Of a DNA stretch of 64,000 nt, positions 32,737 to 45,300 are shown piece by piece (positions within the stretch are counted from its first letter, which is position 1; the number at the start of each line of letters is the position of its first letter). This stretch comes from Apostichopus japonicus (Eukaryota; Echinodermata; Holothuroidea; Aspidochirotida; Stichopodidae). The position numbers and the translations under genes are program-made. Under the pieces are notes generated by a model. It was not told where the DNA came from and ran no database searches. It saw only the letters and a list, made by a program, of their open reading frames with translations. The stretch lies in NCBI RefSeq assembly GCF_037975245.1, contig NC_092569.1, positions 963,001 to 1,027,000 on the forward strand, written 5' to 3'.

Positions 32737-35615
32737 GGTATACCGTAACTTCGCGTGTCCCATTATAGTCTACCCCTTATATGCCTATATACGCATGATA
32801 CATTAATGAAGCAGCAGTGTAGTCTGTAGCTGCAGTATTTGTCAGTCAAATTGTAACCTAGTTATCAATCGCCAATTTAATCTCCAAAGCTTTGCCGAAA
32901 ACGCAAAATCAAAACAATGGCTACTGTGAAAGAATTAAACATTAATTTCGTATTTTGAGACACTTTCGTGAAGTATTTTTTAACCCATTTGCCGGAAGTA
33001 TACGGTAAAGTTTAGCGCATACGCGACGTTTCTGGCGAAATCTGGGGTGTAAATTATAATATATATTTAGCAATTTTTTAGTCCTATATTAGATTTAATT
33101 TAAAAATATTTATATTCACTATTAGTGCAAATAGAAATATCGCCAACTAATTGGGTTTATTTTTCTCTTTTTATATACTTAAGTGTAAAACAGAAATATC
33201 GCCAACTTGGTGGCGTTTTTTCTCTCTCTATATCTAATTTTGATATAAAATTTCGCCAACTATGGCAGTTTGCGAATTTTGAATTTAACAATATAATAAC
33301 CTAATATCACAAACAACGCCAACTAGTTCGCGAATTTTTCATTCAACAATTAAAAATTTCGCCAACTAGTTGGCGAAATTTAAATTTAAAAATATCATAA
33401 CCTAATATCACAAACTACGCCAACTAGTGTAAGAAGCCACAAAAGAATTAATCTTAATAGGCCAACAAAAGTGTGTTGCTTTGCATGCACAAACAAATGC
33501 TTTTGTTAGTGTGTTGTAGATTTTTAAAATATTTTATTGTGGGGCTTACCCTACGTTGTATGTATATTATACAGGATCGATGCGAGAACACTACCTTGCG
33601 GGAGGCAGGGACATATCCAGGAATTTGTTTTTGGGGGGGGGGGTGGGGAGCAAATTTTCCAGTGATATGGGGGAGGGGTCAAAGGGTAGGGGGTTAACAA
33701 TTGAAGGTCATTAGATGCGATCTGGTGCAATGTTGTGCCAGTTTGATCATATCATATGATATCATATTATCAGCAGATTTGTTCCTTTTCGAATTCTTTT
33801 ACATATTATATCAGAAAGACCAACAAAGTGTTCTTTTACAATTTTTCCAGTACATATATGTTTATTTTTCAATGTCTGTACATTAATACATTAGACGCAC
33901 TTAAATGACCGACAATATAAACTTAAGGAAGTGGTACTCGTAGAATGTTGCAATTTCAAATATATCTGGTAATGTTTAAAACAATGCAGAAAGTATGCTT
34001 AGGCTTAGTGTGTAAGGGTGTGTGTGGCACCCAAAACTTATGAACCTATGAGCGCCGCTCCCTTCAAGCAATCTTTGTTGACATTTATTGCAAATGCAGC
34101 CTCTTAAATACATCTGTCAAATTATTGTTTGCTGTTGTGAACGTGCGAAGAATATATTTCTGATAGTATAGAGAGCTGGGGTGGCGTTCAAATGGATGAT
34201 TCTCATTCAAATATTTTGCCCAGTTGATGTCATAATACACTACCTTTCAAATTAGTTTATAACAAGTATTAAATTGATGTTCAAAAAATTATATTATTGA
34301 GGTTTGATCAGAGCTAGGTTTTCATTGAAATTCCCTTGACTAAGGAAGACTAATGTTATCATCTGGACAACTTGAAACAACCCATGTTTACAAATTATTA
34401 CCTAATAACCAACCACAATAGAGTACAGTAGATTTAAGAGAAATTGATAATGGTTTACTAAGAGAAAAAAACTCACTTCAAATTGGGTTGGAGTTGGACC
34501 GGATCGTTACTGGTTCGAATTTTTAGATATTTGGATATAGGATTAACAAAAGTTTTGAGTATTTATTGAAAATAATTGCCCATACACGTAGGATAAGCCC
34601 AACTATCAAAATAAAATTCTACAACACACTAACAGTTGCGTTTGTTTGTGCATGTAAATCAGCATACTTTTGTAGGGCTACGAATATTAATCCTTTTGTG
34701 GCTTCTTAGGGAGGGAGATACCCCACAAGAAAAAATATCATAAAGTGCAAGTTGGCATAAATTTGTGCAATTCGCTACGTGTACGCCTATGAATTTGTGA
34801 TATTAAATTATTTCGAAATTGGTGATCATTTATTGAAGTCTTAAATAACAAAAGTCGCCAATAGTACCGTAGTTAGCGAAATTTGAAGTTGTAGTAACAC
34901 GTCTGGAAAGACTTTGCCGTATCGGAAGTATACTTAAATAAATTCAAATTACTCCAACTAGTTGGCGATAGTTTTAATTGTTGAATAAAAATTTCGCCAA
35001 CTAGTTGGCGAAAGTTTCAATTGTTGAATGGAAAATTTGCGAACTAGTTGGCGTAGTTTGTGACATAGGTTATTATATTGTTAAATTCAAAATTCGCCAA
35101 CTAGTTGGCGAATTTTTATTTGTTGAATACAAAATTCGCGAACTTGTTGGCGTAGTTTGTGATACTAGATAATTATATTGCTAAATTCAAAATTCGCCAA
35201 CTAGTTGGCGAAATTTTCAATTGTTGAATACAAAATTCGCGAACTTGTTGGCGTAGTTTGTGATACTAGATAATTATATTGTTAAATTCAAAATTCGCCA
35301 ACTAGTTGGCGAAATGTTCAATTGTTGAACAGAAAATTTGCGAACTAGTTGGCGTAGTTTGTGATATAGGTTATTATATTGTTAAATTCAAAATTCGCCA
35401 ACTAGTAGGCGAAAGTCTAAATTATTGAATGGAAAATTATATAGGAGTAAAAATTGCTAAATTATCCTGAAATCTGACCAAAACAATCAATGAAAGCACT
35501 TTTTTGAAGAATAGAACCAAACCACATGTCAGATCAAAATCATCGAGATCGTCATTACCGTAGTCCTTTAAAAGGAACATAAATGCCCTTTCACAGTATC
35601 GCGAAGTTACGGTAT
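32737..35615. mobile_element. Fold-back element with CTAGTTGGCG palindromes
   Basis: GGTATACCGTAACTTCGCG near 32735 matches, inverted, CGCGAAGTTACGGTATAAC near 35601-35619. Further in, 33430-33540 is inverted relative to about 34600-34709 (AAGAAGCCACAAAAG, ATGCACAAACAAA, GTTAGTGTGTTGTAGA). Between these arms lie tandem palindromes CGCCAACTAGTTGGCG, two or so on the left (33300-33425) and several on the right (34960-35440). No transposase seen. The exact ends are uncertain. Confidence 0.6.
34960..35440. repeat. 100-bp tandem repeat carrying CGCCAACTAGTTGGCG palindromes
   Basis: AATTCGCCAA recurs at 35091, 35191, 35292 and 35392, with ATTTCGCCAA at 34991, a 100-101-bp period. Each unit has one perfect palindrome CGCCAACTAGTTGGCG and one asymmetric half (GCGAACTAGTTGGCG or GCGAACTTGTTGGCG), linked by GTAGTTTGTGATA and TTATATTGTTAAATTC. 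Confidence 0.9.
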
Positions 35616-36333
35616 AACTTTCGACCAACCAATCAATTAACCACCAGTCTTACCCATGCATCAATAAATCGATTAATCGGAATTTTTCCTCTGTGTTCCT
35701 CATTGTTGTATGCGTTACAGGTTTTACTTAAAGGTAGTCAGTATAGGCCCATAAGTATATCACGCTATATTGCTAGAAGTTTTCAAAAAGTACATTCCTG
35801 GAGGTCTTTACTCTCCAAATTGTATTCAGACATTTTTTAAAGAACACACAAGATGACTGAATATCTCAATGTGGAAAATTTCCTCGAAGGTTGTAAAAAA
35901 ACCAGTATAAGAATCTTGACCATGGGTGACCATATTTGAATATCTAGCATATTTTGGACCTATACAGCATACCTTTAAAGTTTCCAAAGCGAGAAGCCGG
36001 CCGGTGTTACATTATGTACTGCCCTTCAAATGGCACACATGACACGCAATTTTTTCATCATACGGGTGGGTCTGTTCATAGACCTAGGTCAATGTGGTAA
36101 CGTTTGGGTCCGTATATGTGACATGTTTTGATCGTTTCCCTTAGAAAGTGATTTTATATGGATTATCCCGACACTCCTCATATAATTACGCCTCTATATG
36201 TTTCTCATGACCCCCTCATTTCTTCCCTCATGTGTAAGTTACAGAACCACATCGGCCTCTGTTCTATACCGTCGTTAACAAACAGTATAAAAGTAAGAAT
36301 AAGAAGATGGAATAATAGCCAAAGATTACTTAC

Positions 36334-39300
36334 CATTATTTACTTTAAACTGCATTAAAAACTGTCTGTTTCCTTGAGATCCAGGGTTAGATGTGAAAAT
36401 GAAAGCTATCCCGGCGCTAATTGAATTGGCTTTTAGATTCAGTCTCCATGTTCCTCTGTTAACGTCCGCCTCTCGATTAGTCGACCACGTTTGATCCGAT
36501 GTCGCTTTAGAGTCGCCATTTGCGTAGGACATAATTCGCAATGTTTCGTCGTGTGTTAGATCCATTCCTATGATATTTACCGTAGTATCGGTAAAGGTCG
36601 GTGTAATGAACATCCAGAAACAACTCGTGGAGGGATTATAGTTACCAGGGAAACCAGGAGAGGCGATGTACCAGTTTCCACCATGGACGGAGTAAGTACC
36701 ATTACATTTTCCCAGTTTACCTGAGGCGAAACAAAAGCAAGTTGCTACGAAGTGATAACTAATTCCATTTGACAACAAATAATAGTTTACTTGAAAATTT
36801 TATTTGCAGTTTTTCGAAGCACAAATAATCGAATCGGGTTTTTTAGTGTACTTATAATTGAACAAGTATAGCCTTCATCGTAAATCAATATGGTTAGGCT
36901 CAGAAATCTCTATGATTGTCTATATATAGGCTATACCCAAATTCTACATGGAATTAAGTGGAAGATGGTTCATTTTAAAAGAGGTACATGAACTTATTGT
37001 TTGTTTGACTAGTTAACCAAAATTGCAAAAATGAATTGAGGTTTCGAAATGTACAAACCAACTTGATATACCCGACAATATATTGTAACATTTCGCCATT
37101 AATATTATGATACATCCAAATTTCATGAACAAATATAATTCCGTGTTCATCCTTCACAAACAAGAATATTTCTGATGTATATTTGGGAGCGAAGGTGTAC
37201 TTGGGAGTACCCAACGATTCTCTTTGTTAGACTTCGTTCTTACATGGTTTCAAATTTGAACCGATGCTGGCCCTCAAATGACCTCCAGTTAATACAAGGG
37301 ATTCATTTACTGTATAACGTATGTAAGTGTAACAGTTTTACTTACAGATTGATCAAATTTTGCTATGGTGACATGAAAAGATCCTTTGAACGTCATAAGA
37401 GAAATCAAAAGTTTTGTGTAAACTACTCACTATGTAGCATCCATATACCAAGCATAATATATTGTCGTAAACTCGTTACGATATTTTAGTATTTTGACCT
37501 CAACTAATAAAGCAAAATAGGTTTTATCTACTTCGTATGGGACACGTAAATATAAAGTATGGAATACCAAAGTATCTCTTCATTCAGATATACCGCTTTA
37601 AACATTTTGAGGTCTGCTGACCTCAAATAACATTTGAGTTCTACTATCATCAATAGGCTCATGGAATTCAACTGATTGGGCATTTGCACGCACAGTTTCT
37701 CTTTGTTAGATATCGTGTTTACAAGTAAGCGTCATATAAGAACAACCATGTTTGCAAAATAACATATATGTGTATTTAAGATTGTAAATTTGCCTTCCAA
37801 AATCGGCAGAAAGTTCAGTAATGATAAAATAGTAAATACGCAGTAACACAGGGCTTTAGTAACCAAACCAAGCCTCACCCATTAACCGTAAATTATGGGC
37901 TAGTCCAACTAAAAACAGGTGTAAACGGGTTGTATATACTTTCAACATGAATTATATAGGCTATAGCTCAGTGGTAAAATGAAAACCCATAAAAGTATAA
38001 ACATGTACAAAACTTAACAATTTTGGAGTCAGTTTTCATTTTATGCCTTTATTGAATTTTAATGAGCGGGTTAGTGTCAAGGGGATTTAAAGCATAAATG
38101 GATGAGGGTCAATTTATGAGGCTGTTTGTGAAATAGGAATAAACGTGACACTATTTCCCAAATTGTGTTTGTGAGAACTGGAAAGTTCCAACGAAAGAAC
38201 TAGTGAGCTATAGCTTATAGTGATTCCTTGCCAGATTTAAACATGTGAACATTGTAATCTGCACACAGAGTTTTTGCAAATGGTGATGTGGACCCAAATA
38301 TCAAGTGATCTAACTTCCCTTAGAAAAGAGAGAAGAAATACAATGTGTTGTTGCATATATATGTACAGTCCTTTTGCATTCGGCTATGATTAAAAAGGCC
38401 TACACACCCTCGATGTGTCATATTTTGTAGCTAATTATGTAAATATCACATTAGGTTCGTATAGGTCAGTGCCCTACAGCATTTTTTTCGAAGATTTTCT
38501 GGTGACAATGTAGAACTTATACTGATTAGGAAATATTCCCCACTGCTAGGTGAAATCCCATCTCGACATATTGTCCCTAACTCAAGATATGTTTGATTGA
38601 ATGTGACCTTTTCTGACTAAACCTTCAACTGCTCTCTGAACTTGGATCACAGTAGGGATATGTTATGTCATCTGGGGAAATGTTCTTCGTAAGCTTTACT
38701 TAGCCTTTTATGATTTTCTTGTTGAGGTATCCTTGAAACCTGATACATTTGGAATGTTTTCGCTGTTGTCAAAGTTCTCTGTACTTAGAACTTCATTGAA
38801 ATGTATCTCTTTTGTAGAACTATTCCTTTGTCTGTAGATAACGGATTGACAAATAATTATATATATATATATATATATATTGTAAAAAACTACCTTAATT
38901 CTCGTTCTTAAAATTTATTTTGATCAATATTAAAATCTTTAAACTTGATCTTACTTTCATAAACCGCAATATGACCAATTCCTCCACACGACTGTTTTTC
39001 GTCATCATTACATGGCTTCATACAGCTACTTCTGTCCGCTTGGTGGATTCCCATTGGTGCGTTGTTGCCACAGTAACAACGGCTTCCGTCTTCTAGACCC
39101 GCGTAAGCGAAATAATTTTTTGAGCAGCGTGATGTGCATATTTCGATAGCCATCTCATCACTGTATCCAGCTGATCGCTGATACTGTTCAAAAGGTAGCC
39201 CATTCGGGTCAAACGAATAGCAACCAATATAACCAGGGACTATTAATGAAGAATAAATAAATAAATGAAACAAATAAATGGATGCATGCATGTATATATG

Positions 39301-42300
39301 GATGTACGAATGGATAGATGGATGAATGAATGGATGGGTTAATGGATGGATGGATAGACGAATTACCTAATGATCTAATAAACCAATGAATTAACGATTG
39401 GTAACCTCTCTTGACTTGATGCATAAAACAAAATTTGACCTTCCCATTCATGGCAGTAGTACTTCCGGGTCGAAATTTGGCCTACCAGCATAAACACGTA
39501 TTATTTCGCTAACTTAGATTATATTCAAATCTCCTAGCCTCAGATTTGCCTCATATACATAGACCTAGCTTTAATATCTACAGAAGAATAAGGAGTCATG
39601 TAAGTGACAATTACTGATAAATTTTCGCTCTGGCAAACTTTGATCCCATTTCCCTCTTCTTGAAAGTCCGTTGGCGAAACTGGTCGATTTCTGTTGTATT
39701 TGTCAGTTATCGTGTGTCCAGTTAGACATCTTCGCCAGACGGACTTTTAATTTGCTTCTAAGATGGCCCAGATGGGACATTTTAACTATTTTAATTTTAT
39801 TTTATTACTATTTTAAGTCAACAATTTTAATGTTCTTTGTTCTCGTGCTTTACACTCTCGGCTTAGGTTTCTTTCCTACAAATAGAAGTTCAAACAACCA
39901 TCTATATTCTTTTTCGACTTTTCTGTCTGGAAATTGCGGCTATTATATCTCGAAATTTCCAGCCGTTCCTCAGAATTACGGCTTTTTTCAACTGTTTTGT
40001 CTCAAAACGTCCACTATATCAACCAACATTTATGATACGGATATTTGGACAAATTTCTTAAAAGTGCAACATTTTATCTCAAAAGTCTGACTTTTCTTGA
40101 AATTTAGGATTAGAATGGGGTGGTGATAAGTAAGGCATGTAACGGCAAGGAATGGCACAAATAAACTCTGGGATAATATCAATATATCAGGAAAAGAGAT
40201 GAGAAATTTCAAATCAAATTCAAATGATCTTCTGAAGTATGGGAATTGAATTAATGATATAGCCAGTTATAATTTTATGTGCATTATTTTGGCTGTTATA
40301 TTTTTCTTTCTTTTGAAATACAAATTTTGGACACTGTGGTTAAGTCCAAGACCCCCCCCCCCACCCTCGCTCCTCCGTCCCTTGATATTTCCTTCATGTG
40401 AGAGTTATGATATGTGAGAATTAGTGTGGATAACACGGTGGAAGCCAGTCTGTATCGGTCCATTTCTAAAATAGGACAGGGTTCTCCCATATTGTTACTG
40501 TATAAAGTACATAAAGGAGTCAACTAATTGTCAACTAATTGTAAGCAATGTAAATGAATCTTCAAACAGATCCCGCCCATTTTGGAACTGAAATGTTTTA
40601 CAATCAGATACGACATGAGATAATTCACGGATGTGTGCGAAAATCTAAATTTTGACAATATGTACAGTAAGTTGTCCAGTGGCGTACTAGTAAGCGGGGG
40701 GGGGGGGGGTCCACATATAATATAATCATTTCAATGCTTTGCCAAAGATAGCATCATTTTGCATCTAAGCCACCTTATATAAACAAAAACACCCCCTCCC
40801 TTTATACCCCCCCACCCAGGACGTCATTCACTGCACGGGGTGACAGAGGAAGAATCCACCCCGGTTACCAACTATTCTAAGTACGCCACTGATGGTTTCC
40901 ATTATCCCCAGAGAGGCAATGTGTACTATATACACATGACTGACGTCATAACTTATAGGACGAACTATCACCATGAATTCATGTACTTACACTGACAAGA
41001 CACCCATGCTGCTTTAGAACAGGGCGTACGTCTCCGCCTACAATACGCCCCACTCTCCTCGTAGAATATACAATCAACGGACTCCATGGCACTCAACTCA
41101 ATGTCCCGACGCCCAAACAGCATAACGCCCTCTTCAAAACCTTAATAAACAAAAATTTAAGTGTTGGTTTGATATCATTGTGTAAATATCGGAGAGAACA
41201 GCTGCTTTAGATAAAATATATATCATAACAACAAGGTATGTCAGAATGAAATTCTCTTCACCCCAAGTGACCTTTCAACTCCAAAACAATTGGACAATGG
41301 AAGTCTTGTATCATATTCTTACCCAAAATGAGTGCAATATCCTATCTAGACGTCTTGCGTCCTGTTGCCTTTACTGCTGTTACTATGAAAGTCTGCCTAC
41401 GTATGTTTAAACCAACATTTAAAAAGATTCGTTGATCCATTTCTAGATCTTCTGCAGTTTGTATACCGACCGAGTCGTAGTTGTGAAGACGCCGTCGTAA
41501 TCCTAGGAATAGTTATATTTAGAACATTCCTGCCCAGGGAATTATGCTCGTGTTATACTTTTCGATTTTTGATCTGCTTCCGGTAACATATGACCTCATA
41601 TTTTGGCCCACAAACTTGTCAATGTGAAGGTCCCAGCTAGCCTAGTTCGTTGGATCATAAACTACCTAACAACATAACGCAATTGGTAAAACTTAGCCCA
41701 ACTTGCCTTTCTGACATAATTTGTTCTTATACGGGAGCCACTCAGGGGACGGTTCTGTTTATATTATATATATACGTATGATGCAGATCTTCAGAAGAAG
41801 GATGCTCACTCATACAATTTGCTGATGACACTGTCATGGTTGGTTTGATTAATGGTTATGATGAAAATTCCTATCTTAGCCAGCCAAAATCTCTTTTTTT
41901 CTCTAAATTATTGTGACGTAAATCTTCTTGACCTGAAGTTTCCTAAGACTAAAGAAATGCTACCTGACTTCCGTCATAGCACAGGGATGAGACTGAGCCA
42001 GGGAAAAAAAATCTGAAATTTATCGATCGCCGTCCTGGGGGAGGGGTTTATGGGGAGGGAGTGTCCCCCTCCCCTTTAGAAATTTTTTGTCAGGTAAGGA
42101 GGGCTTAGATGCAAAATGGTGGACTCTAGATGGAATCTATCATATCACGTAACTCGCCAAAACAGTGTGGAATTTCTGCTTGTATATAATTTATCCCTTA
42201 GCTTTTTTGAACCAAAAAAAAAGGCTTTTTTGCTTGCTTTGTGCTACTCGATTCCACCACTGGTCAAATTCGGTGTTCCTTCCCTTCACAGTCCAGCATG

Positions 42301-45300
42301 TTCGGCAAAAAAAAAAAAAAAAAAAAAAAAATTAAATAAAAAAAATAATAAAAAATAATAAAAAACGCGAATTACGAGAAAAAAACGCGAAAATGAAAAA
42401 AAAAAAAATCTGAAATCCGCGTTTCCGCGGAAGAGTCTCATGCCTGATAGCACCATTTCTCCACCATGCACCTGTCACTATCAAATGAACTGCAGTCGAG
42501 CGTGTTCGTTCCTATAAATATCTTGGGGTAGTATTGAACGACAAATTGACATGGGGGGGGGGGGGAGGGTCATTTGGATGTTTTGGTTAAAAATTTAAAC
42601 TCTAGATTATACCGTCTCCAAAAAATGTCAAATTTTATTGTTAGTGCTGAAAATTTTAAATATTTTCTATAGTGGTTCATTCATTGGGGTTTTGCGTTAC
42701 TGGTGGATCTGTTGGGGTGGCAATGTCAAGAAAACTGAAAGGATCGTATTGATAGTATCATAAAGAAAGTAAAAATAGTGGTTGGGATGTCTCAGCCTAC
42801 AGTCAACTCGACCCTACCAGTACTTCTTACAGTCCAAGTTAAGACTCCATATGGGATGACCCTAACCACCGTCTTCAATGACCTACATCATGATAGGCAA
42901 GATGTATTGGCATGATGAGACTCCCGTGTCTCAAAACCATCAGGCACTGAGATTCTTTCATCCCCCCGTGTAATGAAGCTTTTTAATATTTTACTTCGTT
43001 AACTTGCGACAACTTTACACTTTACCGTGTTATTTGTTTAAACATATATTTCTATATTAATATTTTGTTATCTTATAAATTGTTGTACGTGCGCGAGTAC
43101 ATGGATTTTCAATTTGGAGATTTTACGTATACTTGCTTATTTCAATACAACGTCCCATGGGTTCTTGTACTCCCAAAGAGATATATGTGTACCGTGATTT
43201 GGTCCAGACAAAGCTGCACTTATAATATTATAAAAGTTGTCATGTTTTATCCTAGATTAACGCCAATTGACCTTTGACATCCACCCACATTCACCATAGG
43301 TGGATATATGTATCAAGTGTGACATTCTATGTTATTCAAATTATCACGTTTACACACAGACGTATACCCAATTCATCCCACCGTAAAACACACATACACA
43401 CACACATATAGATACACCCACACGATCTTCGACGAAGAAGTATTTGAGATAGGTCAAGCGATCCTCTCGAGAATGGCTTTTCAATCACAATAAAAAATTG
43501 AGCAAGTGAAAATGGGATCTGATACGTTGTCCCTCAAGAGACATTCAATTCGTGATCTTATCGTGCACATGGTTCCACAAATATATTTAAATACTTCACT
43601 ATTATGATCATGATTAAAGGTGACTCGATTTACTTGCCAAAAATCAAGAGACACCTGAGTCTAATGGCTACATTTTCTTCTTCAAAACTTTAACAATCAC
43701 TTTTGGAAAATTATATCTGACGGATCAAACTTTTCTTTTACTTACCGGTTTATCATAGAATGTTAGAGTTTCGAGCGTATCATTGACCTATAGCATTCGT
43801 GGTGTCATTTTAGTCAGAGGGGGTACTCAAGATCCTTGTAGGAATTTAGTCAAAGAAGAAGATATGTAAAGCTGGTGTTATCTAGGAAAGTGTAAAATAC
43901 ACATTTTAAAGCATCTGTCGGCCGTAAGAAACAAACAGTGGAGAAAGAAACCCAACCATCATTATGTGGATCTATTTGGTAGAGATAGCTGTCCAAAGTC
44001 TCCAAAAAAAGCTAAGAAAAATGGTATTCCTTTGGGAGATATCACAGATTTAATGTTACTTTACCCTCTCAAGACCGAAGACCGAACAAGTAAAATATGA
44101 AATCGAGACACATGTGCCTATAAGTTGCTTTGTTTTCTTTACTTTGTACAATGTTTCCTTTCTGTAACGGAAATTTGTTTTTGCAAATACTGGATGTAAA
44201 GCGCAAGCACCATTTTGGCACCTGGAGGTGGGGCGAGTGACATGACTTAACATTGTCAAGCAGAGGAGGGGCCGGGGGGAGGGTGGGCCCTACCCTTTAG
44301 TAAAGTTGCTAAAATGGAGTGTGCTTAAATGCAAAATGGTGCACATAAATGTTATATATACTATACACTAGTTATGTTTTGTAATATTATGCCCGCTATT
44401 GGTAAGGGCTGATCCCATGACTTAAATCTAGCGCCCACCCCCCAGGAATATACGCGGTTGTGCCACTGTTTGTGGTACAGACGTCTGTAGTGTATATAAT
44501 TTAAAAATATTTTTATCACTCTGTTAGTATTTCAATTAAAAATATTAACTTGCAGCCCAGACGTACCACACTTTCATAACATCTAGCCTACTTTACATAT
44601 GAAGGGTTGGTACTTGTCATGCATGCTTATCATCATTAATGAATCGCTGCCGGCTACTTTGCCTGTACGAAAAGAAAAACAATTCTAGACTTCAAAGAGA
44701 AACATTTTTCACGTGAAAGAAAATCTTCCGTTTTGTAGTAATTTTGTTACAATCTAGTTTTACCACATCCCACTGTTAACGAACCAATACTGAGGAGGGA
44801 TGGGTTGGGAGGGGTCGTGGATAACGCCACGGGGCCCGGGATCATAAGGTGGCCCATTAAATATGCTGAAAGAGAACTGTAGTCTAAATTTAAAATGTTC
44901 TTCAGTACAAAGGAAAACTACATTACAGAGGCCCTGTGACATCATCAGGGTTGTCACCACGCCGGGCGGCGCCGGGCGGTGCTACCCAGTTCTAAAAATT
45001 TCCGCCCGGTACTCAAGGTCAATTTCAGCCTTACCGCCCGGCACAAATTAGCCTACAGTACCGCCAATAAGTATAACTTGGTAAAGATTAGCGCGATTCA
45101 GTGCAAAACGCAGCTTAACTGTAATTAACCCCACAGATCACCGTCACAAATTACCCGGCTCTAAAAATGGTCTGGTGACAACCCTGGACATCATTGTTCG
45201 CGGGACTCCACCTTCCTCTCGATGCCCCTAATGATACCTGGGAATATTTTACCCTTGTCCTGAGATGAGATGATAATAATTGGACAAAGGATCGCCTGTA

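Larger units (their letters stand above)
30790..36333. other. Repeat-rich stretch left of the gene A CUB exon
   Basis: If the terminal exon is right this is its last intron. It holds a hAT-like MITE (32011-32336) and the CTAGTTGGCG fold-back element (about 32737-35615). At 31340-31446 the plus strand has an exon-like block ending TTTTCTGTAAGT, with CCAAT boxes near 31293, which could be the first exon of an unrecognised plus-strand transcript; no coding follows. Confidence 0.35.

Noticed and set aside
37961-38000. tRNA-like A box (TAGCTCAGTGG)
   Set aside because: No B box or pairing arms follow; a chance match or a very decayed SINE head.
39671-40090. 139-residue plus-strand open frame inside gene A
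   Set aside because: Phe/Tyr/Leu-rich from AT-rich DNA, antisense to gene A intron; no domain recognised.
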